Below, in pieces: positions 34,985 to 44,066 of a stretch of 64,000 nt of DNA (within the stretch, counting starts at the first letter, position 1; every line of letters starts with the position of its first letter). The DNA lies in contig CAWIRE010000006.1 of assembly GCA_963838385.1 (NCBI GenBank), positions 992,001 to 1,056,000 of the forward strand. The letters are read 5' to 3'. The position numbers were made by a program, and so were the translations under genes. The notes below the pieces were generated by a model that saw nothing but the letters and a program-made list of their open reading frames with translations, had not been told where the DNA came from and searched no databases. This DNA comes from DAHUYF01 sp963838385 (GTDB lineage Bacteria > Pseudomonadota > Alphaproteobacteria > ATCC43930 > CGMCC-115725).

Positions 34985-36151
34985 GTGGATCTCAAGCCGA
35001 GCGAGGAGCAGAAGCTGATCGTGGCGCAGGTGCGCCGCTTCGTGCGCGAGGAGATCGCGCCGCTCGAGGCGGCGCTCGATCCCGATGCCAGCGAGCTGGC
35101 GCCGGAGGATTTCGCGCGGCTCAGCGCCAAGGTGAAGGCCATGGGCTTCTGGGGGCTCGACATCCCGGCGGAGTATGGCGGCCCCGGCATCGACCTGGTG
35201 ACGCGCACTCTCATGGCTGTCGAGATGGCGCAGCACCGGGCCGGGCTCTACGCGCCCTGCTACGGCGTCTTCGGCGGCGCCGGGCTGGCGCAGCTCTACG
35301 AGGCCAATGAGGACCAGAAGCAGCGCTATCTCTATCCGACGCTGCGCGGCGAAAAGCGCGGCTTCTTCGGCCTCACCGAGCCCTCGGGCGGCAGCGATCC
35401 CGCCCGCGCCATCCAGACCCGCGCGGTCAAGGACGGCGAGCATTGGGTGCTGAACGGCGCCAAGGTGTTCATCAGCGGCGCCGACAGGGCGCAATACGGT
35501 TTGGTCTTCGCCCGCACGGACGCCAGCAAGGGACGCGATGGCGTCACCTGCTTCATCGTCGACACCGACCTGCCGGGCTTCCACGTGCGCCGCGTGGTGC
35601 ACACCTTGCGCTCGACGCATTATGCCACCGAGCTGCAGTTCGAGGATCTGCGCGTGCCCGAGGCCAACGTGCTGGGCGAGGTCAATCGCGGCTTCGCCAT
35701 CGCCAACGACCGGCTGAGCCGCCAGCGCATTCCCTATGCCGCGGGCTGCATCGGCGTCGCGGTCAAGGCGCAGGAGATGGCGGTCGACTATGCCAAGCTG
35801 CGCGACACCTTCGGCGCCAAGCTCGCCACGCGGCAAGCGATCCAGTGGATGATCGTCGACAATGAGATCGACATCCGGACCAGCCTCTGGCTGACGCTGG
35901 CAGCGGCGCACAAGGCGGAGCGCGGCGAGCCCTTCCGCACCGAGGCGGCGATGGCCAAGCTGGTGGCGAGCGAGGCCGGCGGCCGCGTCGTCGACCGCGC
36001 CATGCAGATCCATGGCGGCTACGGCATGACCAAGGATCTGCCGCTCGAGCGCTGGTATCGCGAGATGCGCATTCGTCGCGTCGGCGAGGGACCGAGCGAG
36101 GTGCAGCGCCTGATCATGGCGCGCGACCTGCTCGGCGGATCCTTCCATTGA
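34985..36151 (+). CDS. Acyl-CoA dehydrogenase
   Basis: A 388-residue FAD-dependent acyl-CoA dehydrogenase. The parts are the N-terminal helical region (SEEQKLIVAQVRRFVREEIA), GFFGLTEPSGGSDPARAIQT for the flavin/substrate site, FGAKLATRQAIQWMIVDNEI and the C-terminal LQIHGGYG-like MQIHGGYGMTKDLPLERWYR. RRVGEGPSEVQRLIMARDL follows, where the Glu in GEG corresponds to the catalytic base. The start is GTG 34985 (AGGCC upstream, weak). It overlaps the next CoA-transferase by 4 bases. It oxidises an acyl-CoA of unknown chain in the cytosol. Confidence 0.93.
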   Translation: MDLKPSEEQKLIVAQVRRFVREEIAPLEAALDPDASELAPEDFARLSAKVKAMGFWGLDIPAEYGGPGIDLVTRTLMAVEMAQHRAGLYAPCYGVFGGAGLAQLYEANEDQKQRYLYPTLRGEKRGFFGLTEPSGGSDPARAIQTRAVKDGEHWVLNGAKVFISGADRAQYGLVFARTDASKGRDGVTCFIVDTDLPGFHVRRVVHTLRSTHYATELQFEDLRVPEANVLGEVNRGFAIANDRLSRQRIPYAAGCIGVAVKAQEMAVDYAKLRDTFGAKLATRQAIQWMIVDNEIDIRTSLWLTLAAAHKAERGEPFRTEAAMAKLVASEAGGRVVDRAMQIHGGYGMTKDLPLERWYREMRIRRVGEGPSEVQRLIMARDLLGGSFH

Positions 36152-37350
36152 GCGCGCCCAACCTGCCGCTCGCCGGCATCACCGTGGTCGATCTCGGCCA
36201 GGTCTATCAGGGCCCTTACGCCACGCTGCTGATGGCCAAGGCCGGCGCCGAGGTGATCAAGGTCGAGCCGCTCACCGGCGAGTCGCTGCGCCACCGCGTC
36301 GCCGTCGGCCGCGGCGCCTCCTTCCCCTTCGCCATGCTCAACTCCAACAAGCGCGCGGTGACGCTCAACCTCAAATCCGAGCAAGGCCGGGCCTTGCTGG
36401 TCGAGATGGTGAAGCGCGCCGACGTGCTGCTGGAGAATTTCGCGCCGGGCGTGCTCGACCGGCTCGGGATCGGCTGGAGCGCGCTCGGCGCGGTCAATCC
36501 GCGCCTGATCTACGCCTCGGGCTCGGGCTTCGGCTTGAGCGGTCCCGACCGCGACAACCTCGCCATGGACCTCACCGTGCAGGCGGTCTCGGGGGTGATG
36601 AGCATCACCGGCTTTCCCGACGGGCCGCCGGTGAAGGCCGGGCCCGCCTTCGTCGACTTCCTCAGCGGCATCCACCTTTATGCCGGGGTGATGACGGCGC
36701 TGGTGGAGCGAGCACGCACCGGCCGCGGTCGGCTGGTCGAGGTGGCGATGCAGGAGACGGTCTATCCCACCCTCGCCTCCAATCTGGGCTTTCTCTACAC
36801 CAGCGAAGGCCAGGTGCCGCCGCGCACCGGCAACCGCCATGGCGGCCTCGCCATCGCGCCCTGCAACGTCTATCCGGCGCGCGACGGCTATGTCGCCATC
36901 ATCTGCGTCGTCGAGCAGCATTGGCGCAACCTGCTCGCCGCCATGGGCCGCGACGATCTCGCGGACGATCCGCGCTTTGCCGACAACGCCCGGCGGGTGG
37001 CGAATCTGGCGGCGACCGACGCGCTGGTACAGGGCTGGACCGAGGCGCTTGCCCGCGACGAGATCTTCGCGCTGGCCCGCCGCCACCGCATTCCCTCGGC
37101 GCCGGTGCGCGACCTCGCCGAGGTGATGAACGACCCGCACATGCACGAGCGCGGCATGCTCGAGCGCATCAGCCATCCCGAGCTCGGCGACATCGTCGTG
37201 CCGACCAGCCCGCTGCGCTTCCACGGCGCCGACCGCGTCGAGACCACGCCCAGCCCCCGCCTCGGCCAGCACAATGACGAGGTCTATGGCGGCTGGCTCG
37301 GGCTCGACGCGGACGAGATCGCAGGGCTGAAGCGCGACGGGGTGATCTAG
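36148..37350 (+). CDS. CaiB/BaiF family III CoA-transferase
   Basis: A 400-residue family III CoA-transferase. Opening LAGITVVDLGQVYQGPYATL, then AEVIKVEPLTGESLRHR, NSNKRAVTLNLKSEQGRALL and the region VKAGPAFVDFLSGIHLYAGV with the putative catalytic Asp. Start TTG 36148 overlaps the dehydrogenase stop. Last gene of the operon; its stop shares CTAG with the convergent histidine kinase. Together with the hydratase and dehydrogenase it suggests a CoA-dependent pathway for a carnitine-like or branched acid. Confidence 0.92.
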   Translation: MSAPNLPLAGITVVDLGQVYQGPYATLLMAKAGAEVIKVEPLTGESLRHRVAVGRGASFPFAMLNSNKRAVTLNLKSEQGRALLVEMVKRADVLLENFAPGVLDRLGIGWSALGAVNPRLIYASGSGFGLSGPDRDNLAMDLTVQAVSGVMSITGFPDGPPVKAGPAFVDFLSGIHLYAGVMTALVERARTGRGRLVEVAMQETVYPTLASNLGFLYTSEGQVPPRTGNRHGGLAIAPCNVYPARDGYVAIICVVEQHWRNLLAAMGRDDLADDPRFADNARRVANLAATDALVQGWTEALARDEIFALARRHRIPSAPVRDLAEVMNDPHMHERGMLERISHPELGDIVVPTSPLRFHGADRVETTPSPRLGQHNDEVYGGWLGLDADEIAGLKRDGVI

Positions 37351-38786
37351 CCCGCGTTCCTCAGCGGCGCTCCCCGGCAGCGCTCGGGCGGCAAATGGAG
37401 GGTAGCAGTCGTGCCGCGGCCGAGTTCGCTCGCGATGCGCAGGCTGCCGCCATGCAATTCGGCCAGCCGCTTGGCCAGAGGCAGGCCGAGACCGGCGCCC
37501 TCGACCCCGGTGGTAAGCGGATTGCCGAGGCGCACGAAGGGCTCCAGGCAACGCTCGATATCCTCAGCGGCGATGCCGACGCCGGTATCGGCGACGGCGA
37601 TGTCGAGACCGCCCGCCGCCACCTGCACCGCCACAGAGATGCGGCCGCCCGCGGGCGTGTACTTGATTGCGTTGGTCAGCAGGTTGAGAAGCGCCTGGCG
37701 CAGCTTCGCCCGGTCCACGACGATCCGCGGCAGAGATTGCCCGAAGCGGCTGTCGAGGCTGAGGCGCTTGGACGCGGCCGCCATCTCCACCATGCGCAGG
37801 CACTCGTCGATGAGCCCCTCCGGCTCGATCTCGCTCTCGCTGAGCGAGAGCTGGCCGGCTTCGGCGCGCGACACTTCGAGAAGCGTGTCGATCAGCTCGA
37901 GCGTGTGGCGGCCGCTGTCGTGGATATTGCCCGAATAGGTCAGGTAGCGTTCGCCGAGCGGCCCGAAGAGCTGCTCGCGCATCACCTCCGAGAAACCCAG
38001 GATCGCGTTCATCGGCGTGCGCAGCTCGTGGCTCAGATGCGCGAGCGTATCCCATTTGGATTGCATCGCGGCGGCGGTCGCCGCGTTGGCATGCGCCACC
38101 GTCTCGGCCAAGGCCTCGTTCTCCGCCCTCAGCCGGAAGGCGGCGAGGACGTGGCGATTGAAGGCGCGGACGTTCATGGTGATCGTGGCCATGTAGAGGA
38201 CCACGAGCAGCGCGAGCCCCACCGCATCGGGGTCGGGACGGCGGAAATAGACGCAAGCGAGCGGGAGAAGCGAAGCGAAGAAATAGCCGAAATAGGCCGG
38301 CAGATAGGGCCCCAGCGCGCTGATGCAGGCGGCGTTGCAGCCGAGCACGATCACCGCCAGGAACATCATCTGGCCCTGCGGCAGGCTCGGGCCAAAGGCG
38401 ACACAGGCACCGCCCCAGAGTCCGCCGACCGCGACGGTAAAGAAGACATGGACCGCAAGCCGCTGCTGCAGCGTGCCGCGGGGCCGTGCTTCGCGCCAGG
38501 GCCGCGGGCCGCGGATGCTCACGATGAAAGCCGCGATCGTGGCCGCGGTGATAGCGATCCAGAGATAGAGCCAAGAGGCCGGAATGCTGCTTCGGATCAC
38601 GAAGCTGGTCAGCATAACCGCCGGGATGTTGGCGCCGGCGCTGAGATAGTCGCCATCGAGAATTTCGGCCTGGCGCGCCCGGACCCGCGCGCGGATCGAC
38701 GGGCTCACGCCGACGGCGCCGGCCGCGGGCTGCTGCCTGCGATCGGCCTTGGCATGGCTAGGAGGGACGCGCTGCAAGGAAGCCAC
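37347..38786 (-). CDS. Membrane sensor histidine kinase
   Basis: About 480 residues. The N-terminal half has five to six hydrophobic helices (LYLWIAITAATIAAFIVSIR, VHVFFTVAVGGLWGGACVAF, MMFLAVIVLGCNAACISALG, and two more near 190-225). After a short coil comes the dimerisation/phosphoacceptor segment AHLSHELRTPMNAILGFSEV with the His, and the ATPase domain with NLLTNAIKYTPAGGRI, ADTGVGIAAEDIERC and GAGLGLPLAKRLAELHG. The start is uncertain: GTG 38786 is given; ATG 38855 or GTG 38708 are possible. There is no response regulator next to it; the orphan receiver at 41382 could be a partner. Confidence 0.85.
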   Translation of the reverse strand: MASLQRVPPSHAKADRRQQPAAGAVGVSPSIRARVRARQAEILDGDYLSAGANIPAVMLTSFVIRSSIPASWLYLWIAITAATIAAFIVSIRGPRPWREARPRGTLQQRLAVHVFFTVAVGGLWGGACVAFGPSLPQGQMMFLAVIVLGCNAACISALGPYLPAYFGYFFASLLPLACVYFRRPDPDAVGLALLVVLYMATITMNVRAFNRHVLAAFRLRAENEALAETVAHANAATAAAMQSKWDTLAHLSHELRTPMNAILGFSEVMREQLFGPLGERYLTYSGNIHDSGRHTLELIDTLLEVSRAEAGQLSLSESEIEPEGLIDECLRMVEMAAASKRLSLDSRFGQSLPRIVVDRAKLRQALLNLLTNAIKYTPAGGRISVAVQVAAGGLDIAVADTGVGIAAEDIERCLEPFVRLGNPLTTGVEGAGLGLPLAKRLAELHGGSLRIASELGRGTTATLHLPPERCRGAPLRNAG

Positions 38787-38904
38787 GGTCTTTCGCTGCC
38801 CTTGATCCGTGCCTGACCAGCCAGGCCACCGAACTCCCCTCCGCCCCGGCAGCATGACCACATCCGGGTGAATTATCGATGAATGCGCGGCGGACCACAC
38901 CGGA

Positions 38905-40536
38905 TCAGCGCATGGGAGGCCCACCCTCCGCCGCACGCTCCCGCAGCACCGCCTTCTGCACCTTGCCGTTGGCGTTGCGCGGCAAGGGCTCGCGCACCAG
39001 CTCGATCCGCTCGGGCACCTTGTAGTCGGCCATGCGCTCGGCGCAGAAGCGCCGGATGTCCTCGGCCGTCACCGCCTCGCCGCGCGGCAGCACGAAGGCG
39101 CAGACGCGCTCGCCGAGCACGGGATCGGGACGGCCGACCACGGCACATTCGACCACGCCCGGGTGATGCGCGAGCGCGTTCTCCACCTCGGCGCTGAAGA
39201 CCTTGTAGCCGCCGCGGTTGATCATGTCCTTGAGCCGGTCGAAGACGCTGAGGAAGCCCTCGGCATCGAGCGCGCCGATATCGCCGGAACGCCAGAAGCC
39301 ATCAGTGAAGCTCGCGCCATCCGCGTCCGGCCGGTTCCAATAGCCCTTCACCACCATCGGTCCGCGGATCCAGATCTCGCCGGGAGTGCCGGGCGGCACC
39401 TCCCTCCCCTGCTCGTCGACGATCCGCACCTCGCCGCAGGGCACCACCTGGCCGACGCTCTCGGGATGGGTGGCGGTGGCGTCCGGCGGCATCACCGTCG
39501 TCGGCGAGGTCGTCTCGGTCGCGCCATAGGCGTTGGCGAGCTCGAGGCGCGGCAGGCGCCGGGCCAGGGCCGCGATCGTCGCCTCGGGCATCGGCGCGCC
39601 ACCGAAGCCGCCGACGCGCCAGGCGCCGAGATCGAAACGGTCGAACTCCGGATCCATCAGGCAGAGCACGTACATCGCCGGCACCATCAGCGTATAGGTG
39701 ATGCGCTCCGCGGCGGCGAGATCGAGGAAGGCGCGGGCCTTGAACTCGCCCAGCATCACGGTGGCGCCGCCGCAATAGACCATGGTGAGAAGGATCGCGA
39801 CGGTGCCGGTGACATGCGCCGCCGGCACCGCCAGCAGCGCGCGATCCTCGGCGCCGAGGCCCAGGCAGCGCGCGAAGTGGATGACGGAATGCACGATGTT
39901 GAGATGGCTCAGCATCGCGCCCTTGGGCTTGCCCGTGGTGCCGGAGGTATAGAGGATGACCGCCGTATCCTCCTCGCCGATCTCGACCGCGGGCGGCGCC
40001 GGCGCCGGCGCCAGCAGGGCGGCGACCGGCTCGGCGCCGGCGACGGGCGCGCCCACGACGATGCGCCGCCTGAGCGCCGGCACGGCGGCCGGGGCCGGCA
40101 CGTTGGCGGCGAATTCGGCGGCGAAGATCAGCGCCGCGGCGCCGCTGTCGTTCAGCAGGAAATCGAGCTCGGCCGCCTTCTGCCGCGTGCCGATCGGCAT
40201 GGCCACCGCGCCGAGCCGGGCGCAGGCCAGCAGCGCCACGAGGAATTCCGGGCAATTGCCCAGCAGCAGCGCCACCCGCTCGCCCCGGGCGATACCGCGG
40301 TCGGCGAGGTTGCCGGCCATATGTGCCACCAGCCGGTCGAGCGCCTCATAGCTCAGCCGCGTGCCGCCGGCGACGATCGCCTCGGCGGCGGGGGAGCGGG
40401 CAAGTCTGGCGCGGAACAGGGCATCGAGATGCGGCGGACGCTCGCTGAAGCAGCGAAACCGCCGGCCGTCGAAATGGCGCTCAAGCCGCAGCGCGCCGCC
40501 CGGACCGTCCTCGGGCCAATAGCGATCCTGAGGCAT
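38905..40536 (-). CDS. AMP-forming acyl-CoA synthetase
   Basis: A 543-residue adenylate-forming ligase. It has TAVILYTSGTTGKPKGAMLS (P-loop-like motif), ANAYGATETTSPTTVM and GFWRSGDIGALDAEGFLSVF, then DRLKDMINRGGYKVFSAEVE and the C-terminal lysine region LPRNANGKVQKAVLRE. All motifs are intact. Start ATG 40536 (GGGAGA just upstream) was preferred to ATG 40548. It is divergent from the isomerase (50-base gap). The substrate is an unknown carboxylic acid. Confidence 0.9.
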   Translation of the reverse strand: MPQDRYWPEDGPGGALRLERHFDGRRFRCFSERPPHLDALFRARLARSPAAEAIVAGGTRLSYEALDRLVAHMAGNLADRGIARGERVALLLGNCPEFLVALLACARLGAVAMPIGTRQKAAELDFLLNDSGAAALIFAAEFAANVPAPAAVPALRRRIVVGAPVAGAEPVAALLAPAPAPPAVEIGEEDTAVILYTSGTTGKPKGAMLSHLNIVHSVIHFARCLGLGAEDRALLAVPAAHVTGTVAILLTMVYCGGATVMLGEFKARAFLDLAAAERITYTLMVPAMYVLCLMDPEFDRFDLGAWRVGGFGGAPMPEATIAALARRLPRLELANAYGATETTSPTTVMPPDATATHPESVGQVVPCGEVRIVDEQGREVPPGTPGEIWIRGPMVVKGYWNRPDADGASFTDGFWRSGDIGALDAEGFLSVFDRLKDMINRGGYKVFSAEVENALAHHPGVVECAVVGRPDPVLGERVCAFVLPRGEAVTAEDIRRFCAERMADYKVPERIELVREPLPRNANGKVQKAVLRERAAEGGPPMR

Positions 40537-40586
40537 AGGATCTCCCATGGGCGTAGGATAGAGGTCGCCGGCAGCGCGAGGCGAGC

Positions 40587-41213
40587 ATGAAAAGCGCAAG
40601 CGTGATCGAGTTCTGGTACGAGTTCGCCAGCCCCTATTCCTATCTCGCCGCCGCGCGCATCGAGCGGCTGGTGGCGGGTCGGCCGATCCGCCTCGACTGG
40701 CGTCCCTTCCTGCTCGGGCCGATCTTCAGGCAGCGCGCCCATGACCCCTCCCCGTACCAGAATCCGAGCCCAGCGCAGCGGCGCTACCGCTGGCGCGACC
40801 TGCAGCGGCTGTGCGCCGCCGAAGGCCTGGCGCTGCGTCTGCCCTCGACATATCCGCGCAACGGGCTGCTCGCCGCCCGCGTCGCCCTCATCGCCACCGA
40901 TGAGGGCTGGGGCGCCGATTTCACCCGCGCCGTCTTCCGCGCCAATTTCGCCGAGGATCGCGACATCGCCGCCGCCGAGGTGGTCGGCGCGGTCATCTCG
41001 TCGCTCGAGCGGGACGCGGCCGCCGTGCTCGAGCGGGCGGCGGCGCCCGACAACAAGGCGCGGCTCGTCGCGCGCGGCGAGGAGGCGCTCCGCCGCGGCA
41101 TCTTCGGCGCGCCGAGCTTCCTCGTCGGCGAGGAGCTGTTCTGGGGCAATGACCGGCTCGACCAGGCGATCGCCTGGGCGCTGGCGCCCCCGGCGCTGCC
41201 GCCGCTTGCGTGA
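40587..41213 (+). CDS. 2-hydroxychromene-2-carboxylate isomerase/DsbA-like protein
   Basis: A 208-residue DSBA-fold protein. VIEFWYEFASPYSYLAAARI has the catalytic SPYSY turn, with a serine instead of the CxxC pair, as in HCCA isomerase and kappa-class GSTs. LRLPSTYPRNGLLAARVALI and GIFGAPSFLVGEELFWGNDR are the other family segments. The reaction in naphthalene degradation is a glutathione-dependent isomerisation; here the substrate is unknown. Confidence 0.9.
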   Translation: MKSASVIEFWYEFASPYSYLAAARIERLVAGRPIRLDWRPFLLGPIFRQRAHDPSPYQNPSPAQRRYRWRDLQRLCAAEGLALRLPSTYPRNGLLAARVALIATDEGWGADFTRAVFRANFAEDRDIAAAEVVGAVISSLERDAAAVLERAAAPDNKARLVARGEEALRRGIFGAPSFLVGEELFWGNDRLDQAIAWALAPPALPPLA

Positions 41214-41229
41214 GCCGCGAATTCCGCTT

Positions 41230-41244
41230 GTTCTTGTTTTGTTC
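41230..41244 (+). promoter_or_regulatory. LexA (SOS) box upstream of the 27-residue peptide
   Basis: GTTC-TTGTTTT-GTTC is an exact match to the alphaproteobacterial LexA operator. It overlaps a TTGTTC -35 (41228-41233); a TAACCT -10 follows at 41251 after 17 bases. The box lies 38 bases before the micropeptide ATG 41283. The isomerase gene ends 16 bases before the box. Confidence 0.85.
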
Positions 41245-41282
41245 TAATGATAACCTACCTCCTGATGACGAAGGAGGCGGGC

Positions 41283-41366
41283 ATGCAGGACAAGGGGCTC
41301 GATCGGCAAGGGGCGCTGCTGCTGGCGATCGGCTGGATCGCGGCGTTGTGGATCACGCTCAGTTGA
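41283..41366 (+). CDS. SOS-controlled 27-residue membrane micropeptide
   Basis: A 27-codon gene, MQDKGLDRQG followed by one hydrophobic helix (ALLLAIGWIAALWITLS). AAGGAGG at 41271-41277, five bases before the ATG, is one of the best ribosome binding sites in the window. An in-frame ATG at 41265 has no ribosome binding site and would add six residues. A perfect LexA box and a promoter lie directly upstream. The charged N-terminus would stay in the cytoplasm and the helix would span the membrane. Caulobacter SidA (29 residues, one membrane helix, SOS-induced) inhibits division at FtsW/FtsN; the arrangement here is the same, although I cannot confirm sequence homology. The gene converges on the receiver gene, 15 bases away. 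Confidence 0.7.
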   Translation: MQDKGLDRQGALLLAIGWIAALWITLS

Positions 41367-41381
41367 CGGCGGCCGGCGCGG

Positions 41382-41819
41382 CTATGAGCGTTGCGGCTGC
41401 AGCACGGCCAGCGCGCGCTCGAGCGCGTTGAAGACCTGGCTCGGGCGAAAGGGCTTCTCGAGGAAACCGAGCGGCTTAGTCCTCTGGGCGCGCTCCATGG
41501 TGTCGGGGTCGCAGACGCCGGAAAGAAAGATGGACTGAACGTTGAAACGGCCGCGCAGGAGCTCGGCCACCTCGATCCCGTCCATCGGACCGGCAAGCTT
41601 GATGTCGACCAAGGCGAGATCGGGCGGGTGGTTGCTGACCAGCGAGATCGCCTCCGGCCCCGAAGACGCGACGCCGGCGACGACGAAGCCGGATTCCTGA
41701 AGCACTTCCTGGATATAGCTGGCGATCAGGGCTTCGTCCTCGACGATGAGGATCGACACCGGACGCTTGAAGTCGCCGGACTTTACATCGCTTTCTAGAT
41801 CGCCGGGGTTCGATGCCAT
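41382..41819 (-). CDS. Single-domain response regulator (receiver only)
   Basis: A 145-residue receiver. VSILIVEDEALIASYIQEVL has the acidic pair, LALVDIKLAGPMDGIEVAEL carries the phosphoryl Asp, FLSGVCDPDTMERA the Ser/Thr position and KPLGFLEKPFRPSQVFNALE the conserved Lys. No output domain follows. Start ATG 41819 (MASNPGD) is chosen; in-frame ATGs farther upstream add a tail without family match. It converges on the SOS micropeptide. The partner kinase is unknown. Confidence 0.85.
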   Translation of the reverse strand: MASNPGDLESDVKSGDFKRPVSILIVEDEALIASYIQEVLQESGFVVAGVASSGPEAISLVSNHPPDLALVDIKLAGPMDGIEVAELLRGRFNVQSIFLSGVCDPDTMERAQRTKPLGFLEKPFRPSQVFNALERALAVLQPQRS

Positions 41820-41980
41820 GGACTGCTGCTGCCAATTGAGCGGGCGGCCGTCTGGCTTGCCCATAGGGATATACGTTCCAGCGCTAGAAACAATCCGACG
41901 AGGAAGGGGGTTCCTCATCATGGGGGCTCCTCTTTCCCGCGAATTGCCTGGCGGCTATGGTCCCCGGCGGAGCAGGTGGG

Positions 41981-42655
41981 ATGAAGCTTCTCGTCATCGA
42001 GGATGACCGCGAGGCAGCGGCCTATATCGCCAAAGGGCTTTCCGAGAGCGGCTATGTCGTCGATTGCGCCGCCGATGGCCGCAACGGCCTGTTCATGGCC
42101 AGCTCGGGTCATTACGACGCGCTGATCGTCGACCGCATGCTGCCGGGCATGGATGGGCTGGCGCTGATCGCCGCCTTGCGCGCGGCGGAGCTGCGCACCC
42201 CCGTCCTCATCCTCAGCGCGCTCGGCGCGGTCGACGACCGGGTCAAGGGGCTGCGCGCCGGCGGCGACGACTACCTCGTCAAGCCCTTCGCCTTCCGCGA
42301 GCTGCTGGCGCGGATCGAGGCGCTGCTGCGCCGCGGCAGCGGCACCACCGCGACCACGCGGCTCAAGGTCGGCGATCTCGAAATGGACCTGCTGGCGCGG
42401 GCGGTGACGCGGGGCGGCCAGGAGATCGAGCTGCTGCCGCGCGAGTTCCGGCTGCTGGAGTTCCTCATGCGCCATGCCGGACAGGTGGTGACCCGCACCA
42501 TGCTGCTGGAGAATGTCTGGGATTATCATTTCGATCCGCAGACCAATGTGATCGACGTGCATGTGAGCCGGCTCAGGCAGAAGATCGACAAGGGCTTCGC
42601 CAAGCCGCTGCTGCACACCGTCCGCGGCGCCGGCTATTGCCTGCGCGCGGAGTAG
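41981..42655 (+). CDS. OmpR-family response regulator
   Basis: A 224-residue two-domain regulator. Receiver: MKLLVIEDDREAAAYIAKGL, LIVDRMLPGMDGLALIAALR with the Asp, and GGDDYLVKPFAFRELLARIE. Output winged helix from about residue 125: LLPREFRLLEFLMRHAGQVV, then NVIDVHVSRLRQKIDKGF and LHTVRGAGYCLRAE, the PhoB/OmpR type. It is followed by the kinase 4 bases after the stop, so it forms a two-component pair. Ligand unknown; the architecture recalls QseBC or metal-resistance pairs. Confidence 0.95.
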   Translation: MKLLVIEDDREAAAYIAKGLSESGYVVDCAADGRNGLFMASSGHYDALIVDRMLPGMDGLALIAALRAAELRTPVLILSALGAVDDRVKGLRAGGDDYLVKPFAFRELLARIEALLRRGSGTTATTRLKVGDLEMDLLARAVTRGGQEIELLPREFRLLEFLMRHAGQVVTRTMLLENVWDYHFDPQTNVIDVHVSRLRQKIDKGFAKPLLHTVRGAGYCLRAE

Positions 42656-42659
42656 CGCC

Positions 42660-44066
42660 GTGGGCCGGCTGCTCCGCACCAACGCCTTCCGTCTCGCCGC
42701 GCTCTATTTCGCGCTGTTCGCGGCCTCGGTGCTGGCGCTCCTCGCCCTGTTCTATTTCTCGACTGCCAATTTCATCGAACGGCAGACCGAGGCGACGATC
42801 GACGCGGAGATCACCGGCTTGCGCGAGCAGTACGAGGACCGCGGGCTGCCGGGCCTGCTCGAGATCATCCACGCCCGCAGCGCGGCGCTGCACAACAACT
42901 CCTCGACCCTCTACCTCATCACCGATCCCGCGCTCACCCCGATCGCCGGCAACCTCCTGGCCTGGCCACAGGCGCGACAGATCCGCCCGGGCTGGATCGC
43001 CTTTCCGGTCGAGGTGCGGACCCGCCAGAGCGCGGTCGTTCACAGCGAGGCGCTCGCCTCGGTCTTCGTGCTGCGCGACGGCTTCCGGCTGCTGGTGGGC
43101 CGCGACCTGCGCGACGCCTCGGCGTTCCGCTCGCGCATCACCCGCACGCTCGGCTGGTCGGCGCTGCTGACGCTGGCGCTCGGCGTCGCCGGCGGCCTGT
43201 TCATGACGCGCAACATGCTGCGCCGCGTCGAAGCGGTGAACCGCACCAGCGAGCGCATCATCCGCGGCGACCTGACCCAGCGGGTGCCGCTGAACGGCAG
43301 CGGCGACGAATTCGACCAGCTCGCCGCCAATCTCAACGCCATGCTCGACCGCATCGAGCGGCTGATGCTGGGGATGCGGCAAGTGACCGACAACATCGCG
43401 CATGATTTGCGCACGCCGCTGTCGCGGCTGCGCGCGCGTCTCGAGGTGACCCTGCTCGAGCGACCGGATGTCGGCCGCTACGGCGAGGCGCTGCGGGATA
43501 CGATCACCGAGGCCGATCGGCTGCTCGGCACGTTCAACGCGCTGCTCAACATCGCCGAGGCCGAAGCGGGCTCGCGCCGCGAGACGATGGCGGTGGTGGA
43601 TCTCGCCGAGATCGCCCGCTCGGTGGCCGAGCTCTACGAGCCGGTCGCCGACGAGAAGGGGCAGAGCCTCACCATCGAGAGCGACGCGGCGCTTCCCGTC
43701 CATGGCGATCGCCACCTGCTGTCGCAGGCGATCGCCAATCTGCTCGACAACGCGCTGAAATACGCGCCTGCCGGCAGTATCGCGCTGCGCGCCCACCGCG
43801 TCGACGGCGTGGCGCAGGTCGAGGTCGCCGATGACGGGCCGGGGGTTCCGGCGGACCGCCGCGAGGCGGTGTTCGACCGTTTCGTACGGCTCGAGGGCAG
43901 CCGCAGCACGCCGGGAAACGGGCTCGGCCTCAGCCTGGTGCGGGCGGTGGCGAGGCTGCATGGCGGCGAGGCCAGGCTCGAGGACAACAACCCCGGCCTC
44001 AAGGCCGTGCTTACGCTGCCGATGGCCGACAGCCGCTCGCTGTCGGCGACGCGCAACGCGGCCTGA
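42660..44066 (+). CDS. Sensor histidine kinase of the pair
   Basis: A 468-residue kinase from GTG 42660. Two membrane segments (about residues 10-35 and 160-180) flank a periplasmic sensor part. Then come HAMP-like RRVEAVNRTSERIIRGDLTQ, the phosphoacceptor region VTDNIAHDLRTPLSRLRARL (His), and an ATPase domain with NLLDNALKYAPAGS, VADDGPGVPADRREAVFDRF and GNGLGLSLVRAVARLHGGEA. The pair with the upstream regulator is clear from the spacing. The 3' end overlaps the convergent small gene by 56 bases. Confidence 0.95.
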   Translation: MGRLLRTNAFRLAALYFALFAASVLALLALFYFSTANFIERQTEATIDAEITGLREQYEDRGLPGLLEIIHARSAALHNNSSTLYLITDPALTPIAGNLLAWPQARQIRPGWIAFPVEVRTRQSAVVHSEALASVFVLRDGFRLLVGRDLRDASAFRSRITRTLGWSALLTLALGVAGGLFMTRNMLRRVEAVNRTSERIIRGDLTQRVPLNGSGDEFDQLAANLNAMLDRIERLMLGMRQVTDNIAHDLRTPLSRLRARLEVTLLERPDVGRYGEALRDTITEADRLLGTFNALLNIAEAEAGSRRETMAVVDLAEIARSVAELYEPVADEKGQSLTIESDAALPVHGDRHLLSQAIANLLDNALKYAPAGSIALRAHRVDGVAQVEVADDGPGVPADRREAVFDRFVRLEGSRSTPGNGLGLSLVRAVARLHGGEARLEDNNPGLKAVLTLPMADSRSLSATRNAA

